Source of the DNA: JBJXGE01 sp046154185
Lineage (GTDB): Bacteria; Planctomycetota; UBA8108; UBA1146; JAJFFE01
Direction of reading: 5' to 3'
Assembly: GCA_046154185.1 (NCBI GenBank)
Contig: JBJXGE010000009.1
Span: 124,001-188,000 of the forward strand
DNA: 64,000 nt
The notes below the pieces were generated by a model. It did no database searches, was not told where the DNA came from, and saw only the letters and a list, made by a program, of their open reading frames with translations. Each line of letters opens with the position of its first letter. Within the stretch, counting starts at the first letter, position 1. Below, piece by piece: positions 43,220 to 52,769 of the stretch. Both the position numbers and the translations under genes were made by a program.

Positions 43220-44608
43220 GTGCATCGAATGCTGCGTGCCTTTTGCGTCCTAGCTGTTGTTTTTGGCGCATTAACGATCGCTGCGGCCGCGCCGCCGCCG
43301 ACCGCTACCGAGCTCGAAGCGGCCGTCGCGGCGCACGATTCGGATCGCATCGTTTTGGCAATGCGCGAGCTCGCGATCACCAATCCCGCGCTCGCTATCG
43401 TCGCTATTCCGGACGCCTATGCCAACATCGAGCAAGCCGGGTGGGAGGAGTTTTTTCAAGGCGATCGTTATCGGATCTTCAAAGCCGCCGTCGCCGCGCT
43501 CTTGAGCATCCAAGATGAGAAACTCCTCTTCGAGATGGTGAAGAACTACAAGAAGCTCAAAGCGTGGCAGAGCCGAGTTCTGGTGCTTCAGGTGACTTGG
43601 CAGAAGCCAAAACTGGATGCGCTCGGTCTGGCGCTCGAGGCGCTCAAGGACAAGTCGCCGCAGGTGGTTGCCCTTGCCGCCAGAATTCTCGGCAACAGCA
43701 AACTGCTGGCGCCGATCGAGCCACTCATCCGCGCCATGGCAGCGTGGGAAAAACGCGAGGTGCGCGAGAAAGTGGCGGTTGGCCGCGAGCAAGTGCAGGC
43801 GGAGATTGGCGGCCAGGCTTGGGTCGCGTGCCGTGATGCACTGCACCGTCTAACGGGGCAGAGTTTTTTCGACTCGCTCGACTACAAGAACTACTTCGAC
43901 GCGCATCGCGCGAAGATCGATCCGGCAAAAATCGACATCGACAATGCCGCCGAGCACGAGGGAACGACTGGGGTTGGACTCTTCGGTCTCGACATTACCG
44001 GTCGCAATATTGTGTTCATCCTCGACATCTCCGGCAGCATGGAGACCTCCGACCCGCTAACGCCGGAGCAAGAGGAGGAATTGCGGCGGCCGCGCACGGG
44101 CGTAGGTGGTGTGGATGAGCGCGAGAAGGAAATGCTCGCGGAGCGAAAGCGCATTCTGCGGGCCAAAAAGAACCTCAGTAAGGTTGTCCAGGGGCTCGCC
44201 GAAGACCGCAACTTCAACATCATCGCGTACGGAACCGATATGTTCACTTGGCGCGACTTGTTAGTGAGCGCGACATCGGAATCCCGGGACAAGGCGCTCG
44301 AGTTCATCACGAATCTGAAAGCTGACGGCGTCACGTTCACCGATGTCGCGCTCCAGCGCGCGCTCGAGGATCCCAGCGTCGACACCATTTACTTGATTAC
44401 TGACGGCGCGCCGACCCACGTGGGGATTTCCGGACCGGGGTTGCCATCCGACGCGCGCGAATTGATGGCGGAGATTTTGGAGAACATGCGTCAGAGCAAT
44501 TACCTGCGAAACATTCGACTATTCACACTCGGCTTTGAGGGCGCCGAGGAGGATTTCTTGCGTCAATTGGCGCGCGAGAACCATGGAAAATACGTCCGCA
44601 TCAAGTGA
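43220..44608 (+). CDS. Exported HEAT-repeat / VWA-domain protein
   Basis: A 462-residue protein. The GTG start has GAGGAG 8 bases upstream and leads into a signal peptide (MLRAFCVLAVVFGALTIAAAA). Residues about 30-200 are HEAT-like helices (LAITNPALAIVAI, ALEALKDKSPQVVALAARILG, in parts). Residues about 250-460 form a VWA domain with the metal site FILDISGSMETSD, a later LKADGVTFTD and YLITDGAPTH. This combination is frequent in Planctomycetota. It stands divergent from the orphan moxR, so a MoxR/VWA partnership is plausible. Confidence 0.86.
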   Translation: MHRMLRAFCVLAVVFGALTIAAAAPPPTATELEAAVAAHDSDRIVLAMRELAITNPALAIVAIPDAYANIEQAGWEEFFQGDRYRIFKAAVAALLSIQDEKLLFEMVKNYKKLKAWQSRVLVLQVTWQKPKLDALGLALEALKDKSPQVVALAARILGNSKLLAPIEPLIRAMAAWEKREVREKVAVGREQVQAEIGGQAWVACRDALHRLTGQSFFDSLDYKNYFDAHRAKIDPAKIDIDNAAEHEGTTGVGLFGLDITGRNIVFILDISGSMETSDPLTPEQEEELRRPRTGVGGVDEREKEMLAERKRILRAKKNLSKVVQGLAEDRNFNIIAYGTDMFTWRDLLVSATSESRDKALEFITNLKADGVTFTDVALQRALEDPSVDTIYLITDGAPTHVGISGPGLPSDARELMAEILENMRQSNYLRNIRLFTLGFEGAEEDFLRQLARENHGKYVRIK

Positions 44609-44638
44609 CGGCAGCAGAAGACGGAGCCGGCGGAGCTG

Positions 44639-45943
44639 ATGGTCCACAATTCGGCTAAGGTCCATAAGGCAGTCATCGTCGCTGGTTGTCGAACGCCTTT
44701 TGTGCGGGCGGGCGCCGAGTTGAAGGATGCTCCGGCTTGGCTGCTGGGTACGGTTGTGACCCGCGAGTTGCTACTGCGCAGCGGCATTGCGACGACTGAG
44801 ATCGACGAAGTGATTTTCGGCTGCGTTGCGCAACCCGCCGATACCGCCAATATTGCTCGGGTCATCGCGCTTCGAGCTGGCATCGCAAAAGAAGTTCCGG
44901 CCTACACGGTCGCGCGCAATTGCGCATCGGGACTTGAAGCAGTGACGCAAGCCGCGGCCAAGATCGCCAGCGGTCAAGCCGAGGTGGTGCTTGCCGGCGG
45001 CGTCGAATCGATGAGTCGGATACCGCTCCACTATCCGCTGAGTTTCGGCTGGAAAATGGCGGCGCTGTCCCGTGCGCGTCGGCTAGGTCAACGGCTTGGT
45101 GCACTCGCCGCCTTTCGTTTCGCGGACTTGAAGCCCGAAATTGCGCTCGAGCAAGGACTCACGGATCCGGTCGCGGGCGAAATCATGGGCTTAACTGCCG
45201 AGCGCCTCGTGCGCGAATTCAATATTTCCCGGACCCAACAGGACGAGTACGCGCTCGAGAGCCACCAGCGCGCCGTGCGCGCACGCGCCAAATTGCAAGA
45301 CGAGACCATTCTAGTGAGCGTGCCGCCGCGTTTTCAGAATGTCGTGGGTGCGGATGTCGGACCGCGCGAGAACCAGTCGCTCGAGGCGCTGAGTCGCATG
45401 CGACCCTATTTCGATCGACGGCTTGGCACCGTCACGATCGGCAACTCCTGTGGGATCACCGATGGCGCGGCGGCGTTGTTGATCATGAACGAAACGAAAG
45501 CGCTCGCGCTCGGCCTGACGATCCTCGGTCGAATCGCCGGTTTTGCCTATCGCGGCTGCGATCCAGGTCGCATGGGTCTCGGTCCCGTTGTGGCGACACC
45601 CATCGCTTTGCGACATGCGGGCGTGCGTTTTCAAGATCTGCGTTGCATCGAACTAAACGAAGCCTTCGCGGCGCAAGTGCTGGCGTGTCGAATGGCGTTT
45701 GCGACCCGCGCGCATGCGCAGCGGCTCGGGCTCGACCAAGCACTCGGCGAGATTGATCCACAACGGCTCAATCCCAACGGCGGTGCGATTGCGCTCGGCC
45801 ATCCGGTCGGCGCGACTGGAACGCGCTTGCTACTGACGCTGATGAACGAACTTCGGCGTACGGGTGGCGGCTTCGGGCTCGCGACCATGTGTATTGGTGG
45901 CGGACAAGGCGGAGCTGTCGTCATCGAAGGACTGGCCGCATGA
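44639..45943 (+). CDS. Acetyl-CoA acyltransferase (thiolase, FadI/FadA type)
   Basis: A 434-residue thiolase, which cleaves 3-ketoacyl-CoA in beta-oxidation. All catalytic parts are seen: VIVAGCRTPF, nucleophile Cys in ARNCASGLEA, NEAFAAQ, GGAIALGHPVGATGTR with the His, and the second Cys in MCIGGGQGG. Length is close to that of FadI. Its stop overlaps the next start by four bases (ATGA), so the pair forms the two subunits of a fatty-acid oxidation complex. A similar gene order is seen in fadIJ operons. Confidence 0.93.
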   Translation: MVHNSAKVHKAVIVAGCRTPFVRAGAELKDAPAWLLGTVVTRELLLRSGIATTEIDEVIFGCVAQPADTANIARVIALRAGIAKEVPAYTVARNCASGLEAVTQAAAKIASGQAEVVLAGGVESMSRIPLHYPLSFGWKMAALSRARRLGQRLGALAAFRFADLKPEIALEQGLTDPVAGEIMGLTAERLVREFNISRTQQDEYALESHQRAVRARAKLQDETILVSVPPRFQNVVGADVGPRENQSLEALSRMRPYFDRRLGTVTIGNSCGITDGAAALLIMNETKALALGLTILGRIAGFAYRGCDPGRMGLGPVVATPIALRHAGVRFQDLRCIELNEAFAAQVLACRMAFATRAHAQRLGLDQALGEIDPQRLNPNGGAIALGHPVGATGTRLLLTLMNELRRTGGGFGLATMCIGGGQGGAVVIEGLAA

Positions 45944-48237
45944 GCGAGTCTTGGCGAGTTCGTCGTGGTGATCTGCAAGCGCCGCCCGGACGACCGAGCG
46001 AGTGGGATTGGCTACCACCCGCGCGCGCCCTCGCGGAACAATCATCTTCCGCTGCGCCCATCGTTCACGTTCTTTTCGACGGGCCTGAGACGGTCAACAC
46101 TTTGAGCGAAGCGGTCCTCACCGAGCTCGAGGCGTGCATCGCGCTCATCGCGCGCGCCGCTGGCGTGCAAGCTTTGGTCTTATGGAGTGGGAAAGATGAT
46201 TACTTCATCGCGGGCGCACAAATTGAGGAGATTGAAAAAATTCATGACGCCGCGACCGGCACGCGGCTCGCCGCATTTGGTCAACGCGTCCTCGCTGGGC
46301 TAGCTAGTTTGCCGTTCCCGACCTTCGCGGTGATCAGTGGCGCGTGTTTCGGCGGCGGATTGGAACTCGCGTTGGCAATGCGCTATCGATTGGCGGTCGA
46401 TTCGCGCGCAACGCGCATCGGGTTGCCAGAAGTGAATCTTGGCATCATTCCAGGATTTGGTGGTACGCAAAGATTGCCGCGACTGGTCGGGTTAACGAAG
46501 AGCCTCTCGCTCGTACTGAGCGGAAATCGGCTACCCGCGACGGCCGCCTACCGCGCGGGTATCGTCGATTTCGTCGTACCGGCCGATGGATTTGCGGTCG
46601 CCGCGCTGCGTGCGATCGAGTTGGTACTCAGCGACGGAGGACGAATCGTCGCGACGGCGCGTCGCCGTCGGCAATCGACTTGGCAGAGTTTTGTTTTGGA
46701 ACGTAATCCGCTCGGCCGCGCGATCACGCGCTGGGCGACTTCGCGCCACATCGCCCGCACGACACACGGCCATTATCCGGCCGCGCCGGCGGCGATCGAC
46801 GCGGTGTTTCGCGGTTTTCATCGGCGACGCGGTGATCTTGCGACGGGCTTAAGGAGCGAAGCGGAAGCCGTGGGCCCACTCGCCGCTGGCCCGGTCAGCA
46901 AGAATCTCATCTCGGTGTTTCGCAATTCGGAAGCGGCGCGTCGATTGACTTGGTTGACGGGACCGCGCGAAGAACTGCCGACGACCCAGACAGTCGCGGT
47001 GTTGGGGGCGGGCGTGATGGGCATCGGAATCGTCCGACTCCTACTCGACAAGGGATATCCAGTGCGGCTGCGCGATATCGGCGAGCAGCAGCTCGCGCGC
47101 GGACTCGCGCAGCTCGGTAGCGGCGTGCTGCGCAGCGTGCGCGGCTCGAACCGTCGCAATCCGCGCCAACTCGATGACATGTTCTCGCGGCTTACCTCGA
47201 CGACCAAGCTCGAAGGGTTCTCCGCGGTCAGCATGGTGATCGAAGCAATCGTCGAGAAAATGGCGATCAAGAAAGCCGTGCTGCGCGAATTCGAAAACGT
47301 GTTGCCGGCGGGTGCGATCTTCGCATCCAATACATCCGCGCTCAGCATCTCGCAATTGCAGACGGGCGCGCAGGTCCCGAGCCGCGTCGTAGGTTTGCAT
47401 TTCTTCAATCCAGTCCATCGCATGCCGCTGGTCGAAATCATTCCAGGGAGTCAAACTTCGGAGCGTACGGTCGCGATCACCGCGGGTCTCGCCGCCGCGC
47501 TCGGTAAGTATCCGGTGGTCGTCAAGGATTCACCGGGATTTCTCGTCAATCGTCTGCTCATGCCGTATCTCAGCTCTGCTTGCCGGTTGCTTGAGCAAGG
47601 CGTACCGGGGCCGACCATCGATCGTGCGATGGAGGAATTCGGCATGCCCATGGGACCGTTCCGACTCCTCGATGAAGTTGGCCTCGACATCGCGGTCGAA
47701 GTCGGCGACACCCTGTTTGGCGCTTTTGGCCCTCGCGCGGAGCCGCGGCCGATCTTGCGCCAGGTCGTGGATGGCGGCTTTCTCGGACGCAAGAGCGGGG
47801 CGGGTTTCTTTGTCTACGGCACACATGATCGGCGCACCTGGAATCCGAAAATCCCCGCGGCGGCACAGTCAACGCGGCAGAGCTCGTCCGCTGAGATCGT
47901 CGATTTTTTGTTGGATCGAATGATCGACGAAGCAGCGCGTTGTCTCGAGGAAGACATCGTCGCGTCGGCATCGAGCATCGATTTGGCGATGATCTTTGGC
48001 ACGGGTTTTCCGCCTTACACGGGCGGTCCGTTGCGGCGAGTCGATGTCATGAACGCGGAGCGGCAGTCGGCGCACGGCGCGATCGTCGAGCGGCTGCGCG
48101 GACGCGCCGCTGGCGGCGAAGACTGTGAGCCGAGCGAGCTGCTTTGCGCGCTCGCGAAGACGGGCGGTACGTTCCAGGAGGTCGCGAAGGGGCCTAACGC
48201 CCAGCGTGTCGTGCACGCCGAGAGCGAGGTGAAGTAG
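45940..48237 (+). CDS. Multifunctional fatty-acid oxidation alpha subunit (FadJ/FadB-like)
   Basis: A 765-residue enoyl-CoA hydratase / 3-hydroxyacyl-CoA dehydrogenase fusion. The N-terminal crotonase part has YFIAGAQIEEIE, GACFGGGLELALAMRY and GLPEVNLGIIPGFGGTQRLP with both catalytic Glu residues. The dehydrogenase part has the NAD motif VLGAGVMGIGIV, VVEAIVEKM-like IEAIVEKMAIKK, SNTSALSI, GLHFFNPVHRMPLVEII with the catalytic His, and PGFLVNRLLMPYL. ATG 45940 overlaps the thiolase stop. The leading ~20 residues are unconserved. Confidence 0.92.
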   Translation: MSESWRVRRGDLQAPPGRPSEWDWLPPARALAEQSSSAAPIVHVLFDGPETVNTLSEAVLTELEACIALIARAAGVQALVLWSGKDDYFIAGAQIEEIEKIHDAATGTRLAAFGQRVLAGLASLPFPTFAVISGACFGGGLELALAMRYRLAVDSRATRIGLPEVNLGIIPGFGGTQRLPRLVGLTKSLSLVLSGNRLPATAAYRAGIVDFVVPADGFAVAALRAIELVLSDGGRIVATARRRRQSTWQSFVLERNPLGRAITRWATSRHIARTTHGHYPAAPAAIDAVFRGFHRRRGDLATGLRSEAEAVGPLAAGPVSKNLISVFRNSEAARRLTWLTGPREELPTTQTVAVLGAGVMGIGIVRLLLDKGYPVRLRDIGEQQLARGLAQLGSGVLRSVRGSNRRNPRQLDDMFSRLTSTTKLEGFSAVSMVIEAIVEKMAIKKAVLREFENVLPAGAIFASNTSALSISQLQTGAQVPSRVVGLHFFNPVHRMPLVEIIPGSQTSERTVAITAGLAAALGKYPVVVKDSPGFLVNRLLMPYLSSACRLLEQGVPGPTIDRAMEEFGMPMGPFRLLDEVGLDIAVEVGDTLFGAFGPRAEPRPILRQVVDGGFLGRKSGAGFFVYGTHDRRTWNPKIPAAAQSTRQSSSAEIVDFLLDRMIDEAARCLEEDIVASASSIDLAMIFGTGFPPYTGGPLRRVDVMNAERQSAHGAIVERLRGRAAGGEDCEPSELLCALAKTGGTFQEVAKGPNAQRVVHAESEVK

Positions 48238-48239
48238 GC

Positions 48240-49211
48240 ATGGCCTCGGCGGACGCAATCAGCAAGTGGAGCGATGCGCTGCGGCGAGACGCCGGAGTTA
48301 GTCCGCCGTTGTTACTCGGCATCGACGAGTACCAGCCGCTGTTGCTGCGAATCGCGCAACTGCTCGCGGGCGAGATCGCCGAAATCGAATCGCGCGCATT
48401 TCCGGATGGGGAGATTTATCGCCGCATTCTGAGCCCGGTCATGAATCGCGACGTGATCCTCGTCGGCGGAACCGTTTCCGATTCGGCAACGCTCGCGCTC
48501 TTCGATCTTGCCTGCGCGGTCGTCAAGAACGGCGCGCGTCGACTTACGCTCATCGTGCCGTATTTTGGCTACAGCACCATGGAGCGCGCGACGCGTCCGG
48601 GCGAAATCGTCACGGCGAAAACGCGGGCGCGTTTGCTTTCGGCGATCCCGCCCGCTTCGTTTGGCAATCGCATCTTGTTGTGCGATCTTCACAGCGAGGG
48701 AATTCCGCATTATTTCGAAGGCGCGACGACGGCCGTGCACTTGTCGACGCGTAAATTACTCGGACCGGTGATTCGATCGTTGGGCGGCGCCGGATTCGTG
48801 CTCGCGAGTACGGACGCCGGCCGCGCGAAATGGGTCGAGTCACTCGCTAACGATCTCAGTTGCGAGGTTGCATTGATCGTCAAACGACGGATCAGTGGCG
48901 AGGAGACGCAAGTAGTGGCGGTGAGTGAATCGGTTGCGGGCAAGTCGGTCGTGATTTACGACGACATGGTGCGGACCGGATCTTCGCTGCGCAATGCCGC
49001 CAAGGTTTATCGAGCCGCCGGTGCGGCGAGCATCGCGGCAGTTTGCACACATGGAGTTTTTCCCGGCGATAGCTTTCAATCGCTCATGAAGAGCGGCTTA
49101 TTCGTGCGAATCGTCAGCACGGATAGCCATCCGCGCGCCGTGGCGTTGGCGGCGAGTGGACTTGAGGTCATTCCTTTGGCGGAGTTGTTCGCCGCGAACA
49201 TCCTCAAGTAA
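48240..49211 (+). CDS. Divergent PRPP synthetase-like protein (plant class-II-like)
   Basis: A 323-residue Prs-family protein. It keeps RAFPDGEIYRR, VPYFGYSTMER, LLCDLHSEGIPHYFEG and the C-terminal PRPP loop, here YDDMVRTGSSL. The flexible ATP loop has lost the RQDR of class I enzymes and reads STMERATRPGEIVTAK, close in layout to plant class II enzymes (TMER...GEIATA). Such enzymes do not need phosphate as activator. GAGG lies 9 bases before ATG 48240, which is 2 bases after the fadJ-like stop. The next gene, 16 bases on, is NAD synthetase, suggesting a link to pyridine-nucleotide synthesis. A non-catalytic Prs-associated role cannot be excluded. Confidence 0.82.
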   Translation: MASADAISKWSDALRRDAGVSPPLLLGIDEYQPLLLRIAQLLAGEIAEIESRAFPDGEIYRRILSPVMNRDVILVGGTVSDSATLALFDLACAVVKNGARRLTLIVPYFGYSTMERATRPGEIVTAKTRARLLSAIPPASFGNRILLCDLHSEGIPHYFEGATTAVHLSTRKLLGPVIRSLGGAGFVLASTDAGRAKWVESLANDLSCEVALIVKRRISGEETQVVAVSESVAGKSVVIYDDMVRTGSSLRNAAKVYRAAGAASIAAVCTHGVFPGDSFQSLMKSGLFVRIVSTDSHPRAVALAASGLEVIPLAELFAANILK

Positions 49212-49227
49212 GCGAGGGCAGAGCCGA

Positions 49228-51273
49228 ATGCAACACTTCGCGGTCGGCGCGGGCGAACTCAATCAAACACCGCTCGATTGGAGCGGGAACTGCGCCAATA
49301 TTCGCGCGGTGATTGCGGCCGCGAAATCGCGCGGCGTGGGATTACTCTGCTTGCCCGAGCTCTGCATCACCGGCTACGGGTGCGAAGATGCGTTTCAAGG
49401 CGCATGGGTTGCCGACACCGCCTGGCAGCAGTTGCTCGCGTTGCGGTCGGTGACCGCCAATATCGCGGTTGCGGTGGGTTTGCCGCTCCGACATCGCGGT
49501 GCACTTTACAATGTGGTTGCATTGCTCGCCGATCAGCACCTCGTGGCACTGGTCGCGAAACAGCATCTCGCGGGTGATGGGATTCACTACGAACCACGGT
49601 GGTTCAAGCCGTGGCCCGACGGTGGCCGGGTCGTGTTCGAACGCGATGGACTCGCAGTGCCCCTCGGCGATTTATGTGTAGATCTCGGCGGGTTGCGCGT
49701 TGGCTTTGAAATCTGCGAAGACGCGTGGGTGGCACAACGACCCGGCGCCCGCTTGGCGAGTCGGGCATTGGATGTGATCTGCAACCCCAGCGCGAGCCAC
49801 TTCGCCTTCGACAAGATCGATCTCCGCGAACGCTTGGTCTTGGAAGGCTCGCGCGCGTTCGGCGTCACTTACGTGTATGCGAATTTGCTCGGTAATGAAG
49901 CCGGGCGTGCCATCTACGATGGCGGCGCGATGATCGCGACCGCCGGCAAACTCGTGGCGCGCGGGGCGCGCTTTAGTTATCGCGATTGGCGGTTGGTGAC
50001 GGCGGTCGTTGATGTCGGGACGACACGCACGCAGCAGGTGCGTTCGACGAACTTCACTCCCAGCGTTTCTGATGATGCGACCGGCGTCGTTAGAGTCCGG
50101 TGGACGCCCCCCGGCGCGGCCGCACAAGTGACTTCAGACGTTTGCCCCGCCTGGGAAGCGGCGGCGGAGCGCAAACATGAGGAATTTACACGCGCACAGG
50201 CGCTCGCACTGTTCGACTACTGTCGTAAGAGCCGATCGCAGGGATTTGTCGTCAGTTTGAGCGGCGGCGCCGACTCCACGGCCGTTTCGTGTCTCGTTCG
50301 ATTGTCGGTCGATCTCGGCTGGCGTGAACTCGGTGGGGAAGAATTCTGCCGCAAGCTTGGGGTTGCGCGTGCCGACGACGCGACCGCGGTCATGACAGAG
50401 TTCTTGACGTGCGTCTATCAGCGCACGCAGTACAGTTCGACAACCACGGAACACGCGGCGCGAGATGTTGCAGCGGCCATCGGCGCGACGTTTCACGTGT
50501 TTGATGTCGAGCCGCTCGTCGCGGGTTACCTCGCGTGTGTTGAAAAAGCCTGCGGTCGAATACTGCGCTGGGATCGGGATGACATAGCGCTGCAGAATAT
50601 TCAGGCGCGCGTGCGCGGGCCGTCGGTGTGGTTGCTCGCGAACCTGCGGAACGCATTGTTGCTGGCGACGAGCAATCGCTCGGAGGCCGCGGTCGGTTAC
50701 GCCACCATGGATGGTGACACCTGTGGGGGATTAGCGCCCATCGCTGGGATCGACAAAGCGTACCTGCTCACGTGGCTCAAGTGGCTTGAGCACACTGGGC
50801 CGAATGAACTGCGCCCGATGCCGGCCCTCGCGGCCGTGACGCGGTTGAGTCCGACCGCCGAATTGCGACCGCGCGAAGCCGAGCAACTGGATGAGACGGA
50901 TCTCATGCCGTACGCCGTCTTGGACATCGTCGAACGCGCCGCGATCCGCGACAAGCGCAGCCCCGAAGAGTGTTGGACGGAATTGAAAGCTCGTTGTCCA
51001 AACTTTGCGGACGAGCAACTGCGCGATTGGGTCGTGCGCTTCTTTCAACTTTGGAGTCGCAATCAGTGGAAACGCGAGCGGTACGCCCCCAGTTTTCACC
51101 TCGACGACGAGAGTCTCGACCCGAAGACGTGGTGTCGTTTTCCAATACTCTCCGGCGGTTTCTCGTTCGAACTGAAGCGGCTGGCGGGAAGCGGACTCGA
51201 CGCCGCGCCGGCGTCGGCGAACAGCCCTAAGCCCCACGCAGAGCGAAAGCAAGGCGGCTCAACCGGGTCCTAG
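49228..51273 (+). CDS. nadE: Glutamine-dependent NAD+ synthetase
   Basis: A 681-residue large-type NadE that amidates nicotinate adenine dinucleotide. The N-terminal nitrilase-type glutaminase (1-290) has the catalytic triad Glu44 (LPELCITGYG), Lys111 (VAKQHLAGDG) and Cys163 (FEICEDAW). The C-terminal synthetase has the P-loop-like FVVSLSGGADSTAVS near residue 345, then NIQARVRGPSVWLLAN and LLATSNRSEAAVGYATMDGDTCGGLAPI (in parts). The length matches the actinobacterial/eukaryotic form. ATG 49228 is the only start that fits; the upstream reading overlaps the Prs-like gene. Confidence 0.94.
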   Translation: MQHFAVGAGELNQTPLDWSGNCANIRAVIAAAKSRGVGLLCLPELCITGYGCEDAFQGAWVADTAWQQLLALRSVTANIAVAVGLPLRHRGALYNVVALLADQHLVALVAKQHLAGDGIHYEPRWFKPWPDGGRVVFERDGLAVPLGDLCVDLGGLRVGFEICEDAWVAQRPGARLASRALDVICNPSASHFAFDKIDLRERLVLEGSRAFGVTYVYANLLGNEAGRAIYDGGAMIATAGKLVARGARFSYRDWRLVTAVVDVGTTRTQQVRSTNFTPSVSDDATGVVRVRWTPPGAAAQVTSDVCPAWEAAAERKHEEFTRAQALALFDYCRKSRSQGFVVSLSGGADSTAVSCLVRLSVDLGWRELGGEEFCRKLGVARADDATAVMTEFLTCVYQRTQYSSTTTEHAARDVAAAIGATFHVFDVEPLVAGYLACVEKACGRILRWDRDDIALQNIQARVRGPSVWLLANLRNALLLATSNRSEAAVGYATMDGDTCGGLAPIAGIDKAYLLTWLKWLEHTGPNELRPMPALAAVTRLSPTAELRPREAEQLDETDLMPYAVLDIVERAAIRDKRSPEECWTELKARCPNFADEQLRDWVVRFFQLWSRNQWKRERYAPSFHLDDESLDPKTWCRFPILSGGFSFELKRLAGSGLDAAPASANSPKPHAERKQGGSTGS

Positions 51274-51439
51274 TTTTTTCGAGCATCGCCGTCGTTCGGC
51301 TCTATCATGGGTCGGCCCGCGACTTGCGTAGCCAAGCGGCAACGGTAACGCGGATAAGTCGATGGCGAGGCCAGAAGTCGCAGTCACGTGGCGGAGGTCA
51401 GCATGGACGGACACAGCGGAAGCCGAGGAGAGCGGAGTC

Positions 51440-52522
51440 ATGCAGGTTCGTACTGATCATCATTGGCAGAGTGCTCGGAAGTTTCGCGCGCCAGCATTGG
51501 TTTTCGCCAAGCGGCTGTTGATTTGGATGTTCGCGAGTTTGTTGGTCGTCGCGTCGCCCAAATCGTCGGCACGCGCGGATATTTTCGAGCTCGACGATGG
51601 CCGGCGCCTCGAGGGCTCGGTCATTCGTGAAATCAATGATCTGGTCAGCATCAAGACGGTCACTGGGGAAATCGTGACGGTCGATAAGAAAGCGATTCTC
51701 AAACGCCAGCGCAGTGTGACGGTTTTGGATGAATATCAAGAACGGCTGAAGTCCTTGAAGTCTGAAGACTGGGCGAGCCAATTCGAGCTAGCGGTCTGGT
51801 GCGAAAAGAGCGGACTGAAAGACTATCAAATTCGCCATCTCAGAGAGGTCATTCGGTTGCGCCCGAATCACGAGAAGGCGCGCGAGGGGCTCGGGTATGA
51901 ACTCATCCTTGGCGACTGGTATTTGAAGGGTTCACCCGAAGCGAACGAGAAACTCAAGGAACTGGAGCAACCGCTCACGGAAGCGCCGAAAGAAATCACG
52001 CCGTCGCGCGTCAGGAGTCGGCCAAAGGACGAGGATACGCAACCCGCCGCCCCGTTGCCGGCGGATGCTGAAAGCGTGCGGATCGAGATCGATGAGCTGG
52101 TTGACCGCGCTGCGCCGACGCCGTCGCTGGCGACCGCGCATCTCACGCGTTTCTTACAGGGCCTCAAGAAACCGATGCGCGTAGTCGGCGGCGCCGGGAC
52201 CGAGCGGACGGACGGACTTTACTTGCGGGCGCGCGTCCGAGTGTTCTTCGTGCGCACTCACATGTACTACAAGAAGCTGCCGATCTCCAACGTCTTCAAG
52301 GGCGAAGTGGAGCTGGTCTTGGAAGAAGTGAAAGGCGGCGAGACGCGCACGATTCTCGATATCGGAAAGATGTCGGCGCCGTTTAGCGCCAGCGTGCAGA
52401 ACACCAAGGAGGAGGCGTTCGATTACGCCTACTACGACATCGTCCAGCGCTTGATGGCGAAACTCAGCATCCATCCGTACTTCAAGGAGCGTGGCGCGAC
52501 GCCGTTGCCTCAGCCGGAGTGA
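51440..52522 (+). CDS. Hypothetical exported protein
   Basis: A 360-residue protein. ATG 51440 has GAGGAG about 9 bases upstream; the next hydrophobic stretch RLLIWMFASLLVVASPKSSARA is a signal peptide or anchor. Soon after comes DIFELDDGRRLEGSVIREINDLVSI, a planctomycete motif resembling an Sm-like or SH3-like small barrel. A TPR-like segment (LKDYQIRHLREVIRLRPNHEKAREGLGYELI, in parts) and a Pro/Glu-rich linker follow. The last 140 residues (TDGLYLRARVRVFFVRTHMYY and VELVLEEV) look like a separate beta-rich domain. I do not recognise the family. Confidence 0.78.
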   Translation: MQVRTDHHWQSARKFRAPALVFAKRLLIWMFASLLVVASPKSSARADIFELDDGRRLEGSVIREINDLVSIKTVTGEIVTVDKKAILKRQRSVTVLDEYQERLKSLKSEDWASQFELAVWCEKSGLKDYQIRHLREVIRLRPNHEKAREGLGYELILGDWYLKGSPEANEKLKELEQPLTEAPKEITPSRVRSRPKDEDTQPAAPLPADAESVRIEIDELVDRAAPTPSLATAHLTRFLQGLKKPMRVVGGAGTERTDGLYLRARVRVFFVRTHMYYKKLPISNVFKGEVELVLEEVKGGETRTILDIGKMSAPFSASVQNTKEEAFDYAYYDIVQRLMAKLSIHPYFKERGATPLPQPE

Positions 52523-52598
52523 TGCGTTGCAAGTCGACGGCGCCCCGCGCCAGTGCAGAGCAGCAGGGATGATGAGCAATAGCGGTGATAGGAAGCCG

Positions 52599-52760
52599 AT
52601 GAGTCGCTGGCGGGCGCGGGCCATCGTCGGTTGGCACATTTTGTTGTGGGTGGGCGAGTGGGGCATCAACGCGTTGTTGCTGCTTCAGTTTTTGCTGTGC
52701 AGAAGCGCGCAGCGGCGGCGTTTTTTCCAACTCATTCTGCGTTCTGAAGGCGCCAGATAA
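52599..52760 (+). CDS. Small membrane protein (53 aa)
   Basis: An ORF whose ATG has AGGAAG 3-5 bases upstream. The product MSRWRARAIVGWHILLWVGE continues into INALLLLQFLLC and a basic Arg-rich tail, giving one or two membrane segments with positive ends. It ends 9 bases before the next lipoprotein gene, so the two are probably co-transcribed. No known family; an alternative ATG at 52569 would add ten residues. Confidence 0.5.
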   Translation: MSRWRARAIVGWHILLWVGEWGINALLLLQFLLCRSAQRRRFFQLILRSEGAR

Positions 52761-52769
52761 GGACCGAAA

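Noticed and set aside
45889..45939. Upstream extension of the FadJ-like protein
   Set aside because: The extra residues lie in the thiolase gene and are Arg-rich; the ATGA overlap start is better.
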